This document shows, piece by piece, positions 61,262 to 64,000 of a stretch of 64,000 nt of DNA. Below the pieces are notes generated by a model. The model was not told where the DNA came from and did not search any database. It was given only the letters and a program-made list of their open reading frames with translations. Numbering within the stretch: position 1 is the first letter of the stretch; each line of letters starts with the position of its first letter. Both the position numbers and the translations under genes were made by a program. The stretch is taken from assembly GCA_002104905.1 (NCBI GenBank), contig MCFE01000490.1:1-64000 (forward strand). Direction: 5' to 3'. Origin of the DNA: Basidiobolus meristosporus CBS 931.73 (Eukaryota > Basidiobolomycota > Basidiobolomycetes > Basidiobolales > Basidiobolaceae).

Positions 61262-63633
61262 TCTATGAAAAATAATTTGGTCCTACGGGTGGAACCAATC
61301 CAGATCATCTGTCAAGATCCCCTTCAGAGACCGTCATAATAACAGCAGCTTGGAATTAGTGACCCTCCCGATGATCTTATAACAAGATCATGACGGTGTT
61401 GTGCAAATTTTGCAGCCAAATACAGGGATAAAACTTGACAATTTTTGATCAGTGCTGTGACAATATTTGCATATTATTGTTGCAGTCTTTCAGCACTCTA
61501 TTACTACTTTAAGCAGATCCAGTTGGCCAGGACTTCCAATTGCCTTATATGGCAAGAAACCTGACAGTATTTTGACAGGCTCACAGCAAGACTCCAATGG
61601 CTTTTTCTTGGTAGTATGACGGCCTGCCGCTGGTTCTGTATAATGCTACCATACCAATTTACCAAATGGTATTTTTTTTTTCTATCTCCCCTTTTGCAAT
61701 TGATATATTCCACGGTCAAATCACCTTTCTTTTTTTGCTTACCCACTACTACCTGGGGTATTCCACATATAGTTTGAATCAAAAAAAGCTATGGCCTCCT
61801 GCTTACTAACCTCTACAAACGCGCACACCTGCCTCAATTGACATACTTCTATCACCTCAACTTTAGGGCTTTTTAGTGTGATACTTGCAAAGTTGCCATG
61901 TACCTTGTACTGCTGGTAGCATATACATCTTGCAAACATATGCTTGGTTGTTGCCACTTCTGCCATGAATACCTTCTGAATATTGGCAAAGAACTTCTTG
62001 GTATTTAGCCAATATATTCCTTCTCCCAGCTGGATTCTAGTGCCCCTATAGGTGTGCTCTGGCTTTTGTTTGTGTGAATTCCATATTGAATGGTGTAGAA
62101 GTTGGCTTGTGACCACAAGAAATCCAGCATATCTTGGTGGAGTTTTCCTGATAAAAGTTAGTTGCTTGTTGCACCCAACCCAACTTTGCATTACTTAACT
62201 GATTACCCACGCATTGGGACTGCTTAGCTTCTTAATGCCATAGGCATAGGTGTCTCCATGTGCACATTTGTCCTCAGTATTTTCCAACTCTTTCTGGCTG
62301 TCCTCCATGAGCCAACTAATTACATCCATGACAGACTTGAAGGTAATATTCTTGATGAGATTGGGATATGGTGGTACCTGCAACTTGACTTGTCTTCCTA
62401 TCTCCCCACACATACGCTCCATAGGAAACTCCCAAAAGGTGAAGCCAGGCCCAATATTCTCCACACACCGTGCAAGAAGGAGTAGAGAATGGATACAGTA
62501 GTGGCAGAGATATACACATTCAGCTTTATGTTTGTAGTATAGCCGCTCAAATCCCGTCACAAACTCCTTGCACAACAGCTGTAGATTTGTCAAGTTGGCA
62601 TTGGTGATCTGCTTCTGGATACATATTCCTACAATGTCCACATATGACTCCAAATGCTTCCAATGTACTCTTGGTAGGAATGGCTTCAGAACACCACTTG
62701 AATAAATACATATCTAGTTCATCTAGTCTTTGCATTTGTATTGTCACATGTGTATATAAATATTAATTAGAGCCTGTGAGAAGTACTTAAGGTAGCGGAT
62801 ACTCTGTAATATCTTGCCAATTTTTTCAAATTTCTCTGGTATCTCAAAGGGCTCATTTAGCTTGAAATGCCCCATGTACAACTTGGTCATCAGTATAAGG
62901 ATATTGTTGAAAAGCAAATGCATTGCTCCCAGTGGAAAGCTTTTGCTCCAACAGATACCCTTAATCCTAAGTATCTCCGGTTTCCAATTGATTCCATATT
63001 CCAGCCAATGGCTTATAGCTTGCCAACTTTGCTGCAATTGCATGCTTACTTCTGTACATTCTCTCTGTGGAAAGATGATGTTCTTAGTGCTGGTGTTTGG
63101 GTAATAATAATGTATGTGAGTTACAGAGTAAATCCCCTGGATCTCACACATTTGACAGTAATAACATCCATTGTGCCCGGAAAAACATGCTATCTTGCTG
63201 ATGGCTGGGGAATCTCCAATGCAGATAATAATATGCGCTTTTACATGATAGCCATTTACCATTATCCCGCTGGAAAGCATATGAAATTCATTCAGCAATG
63301 GATACAGGTAGCTATCCAGGTTGGACAGTAATTTAGGCCCAGATACCAGTGAGACTACCATCAGATTATTGCTCTGATACTGTAAGATGGGCGGCAGATT
63401 CAGATTGATGAGAATCAGTGGCCAGCAGGATTTGTTGGTAGAGTACTTGTTTAATGAGAATTCATCAGGTACTAAAGCAAAGGCATGGTCATACATACCT
63501 TCAAAGTAGCCCTTGCTTCTTAGCTGTTTGTAATGTTTGCCATCAAATATATCAGATATGTTTGCGCTTGATTGATACTGAGTGCAGTACTGTATAGCTT
63601 TGCAATATTTGTTGGACTGCATCAGCTTCCTCA
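61262..63633 (-). mobile_element. Tnp2-type DNA transposon, copy 3, best preserved
   Basis: Minus strand. A 296-residue frame (63,634-62,744) holds SANISDIFDGKHYKQLRSKG, CWPLILINLNLPPILQYQSN, SGPKLLSNLDSYLYPLLNEF, KAHIIICIGDSPAISKIACF and HNGCYYCQMCEIQGIYS. This order (WPLIL, NLPP, GPK, GDSPA, CxxC) is that of fungal Tnp2 transposases. After a break, 62,653-62,195 gives LLCKEFVTGFERLYYKHKAE and CVENIGPGFTFWEFPMERMC, and 62,191-61,739 gives RGTRIQLGEGIYWLNTKKFF. It is inverted relative to copy 2. The N-terminus is cut by an LTR at 63,634. It still has only a few breaks, so it is younger than the other two copies. Confidence 0.87.
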
Positions 63634-64000
63634 TGTTATGATCTGCTGCTTGAATGTTTAAGTTAGATCAGTTTTTAGTCAAATCAATTAGTATATGTTT
63701 AGGTTATCAGTATATCAGTATTATCTATGAAATCAGTAGCATTAGTCAGCAAATGAATCAGCAGATCCTTATCAGACAGAAATAGATATATTAAGTAGGA
63801 TCTTATTGGGTGATGATGATGCAATCAAATGAGTCATCAGCCACAACCTACATTAGGAAATACAATTAGTCAGCAATTGATCTGGCAAAATGTATATAAG
63901 GAGCTACTGGAACCTCAATAAAAATCAGTTCAAGTTTTAGTGAATACAATACTAGCTAAACTCCCTATTCCTCTACCACTCTTATACCCAGACTTGTAAC
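63634..64000 (+). repeat. LTR (partial or just complete) at the window edge
   Basis: Starts TGTTATGATCTGCTGCTTG exactly where the Tnp2 transposase frame of copy 3 breaks off. It has a TATA box (tgtatataagg near 63,890), an AATAAA (ctcaataaaaatc near 63,917) and runs to the last base (ttgtaac). Ends TGTTA/TAAC(A) would be inverted repeats if the next base is A, giving an LTR of about 368 bp. Left flank is cctca, to be compared with the sequence beyond the window. Confidence 0.65.

Overview
This window is nuclear DNA of a fungus. The genes on the left carry many short introns (about 45-80 nt, GT...AG), have fungal domain combinations (SPX-ankyrin-GDPD, ArfGAP-UBA with a Gln-rich tail), and several have a TATA box 35-65 nt before the start codon. 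A full-length C2CD5 relative and an Efr3 with good colinearity to known family members point, by inference, to an early-diverging lineage rather than Ascomycota or Basidiomycota. No species can be named from sequence alone.

Layout. 1-3,680: no recognisable gene, one weak copia relic. 3,727-9,949: three lone genes, namely a secreted bacterial-type solute-binding protein, a seven-helix membrane protein, and a secreted SMP-30/gluconolactonase-like protein. 10,975-32,641: a dense block of seven genes: ERO1 (+), calcipressin/RCAN (-), SPX-ankyrin-GDPD glycerophosphodiesterase (+), C2CD5-like (+), ArfGAP-UBA (+), IRE1 (-) and EFR3 (+). All seven could be read end to end with consistent reading phase, and exon joins are given. 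34,163-36,091: an intronless 642-residue protein of unknown function with a possible Cys-His-Asp triad, followed by a decayed tandem copy of its 5' end and promoter (36,982-37,560).

From about 37.5 kb to the right edge there is no host gene, only layered transposable elements. The best preserved is a Ty3/gypsy element (48,127-55,683) with two 368-bp LTRs. It is interrupted by two later LTR insertions: a 1,071-bp LTR that splits its Gag zinc knuckle, and a 349-bp solo LTR with a perfect 5-bp target duplication. Around it are copia fragments, three copies of a Tnp2-type DNA transposon (39.5, 55.7 and 61.3 kb), gag-like relics, and further solo LTRs, one with a tttac duplication. The older repeats almost lack CG dinucleotides, and most lesions in the gypsy element fit CpG to TpG/CpA change, which suggests cytosine-methylation silencing.

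Functional links. ERO1 (disulfide formation in the ER) and IRE1 (the ER stress sensor) belong to the same protein-folding pathway and lie 12 kb apart. Calcipressin (calcineurin control), the SPX phosphodiesterase (phosphate-linked glycerophosphodiester use), EFR3 (PI4-kinase anchoring at the plasma membrane), ArfGAP-UBA and C2CD5 (vesicle traffic) are signalling and membrane-traffic genes. No operon-like logic is implied.
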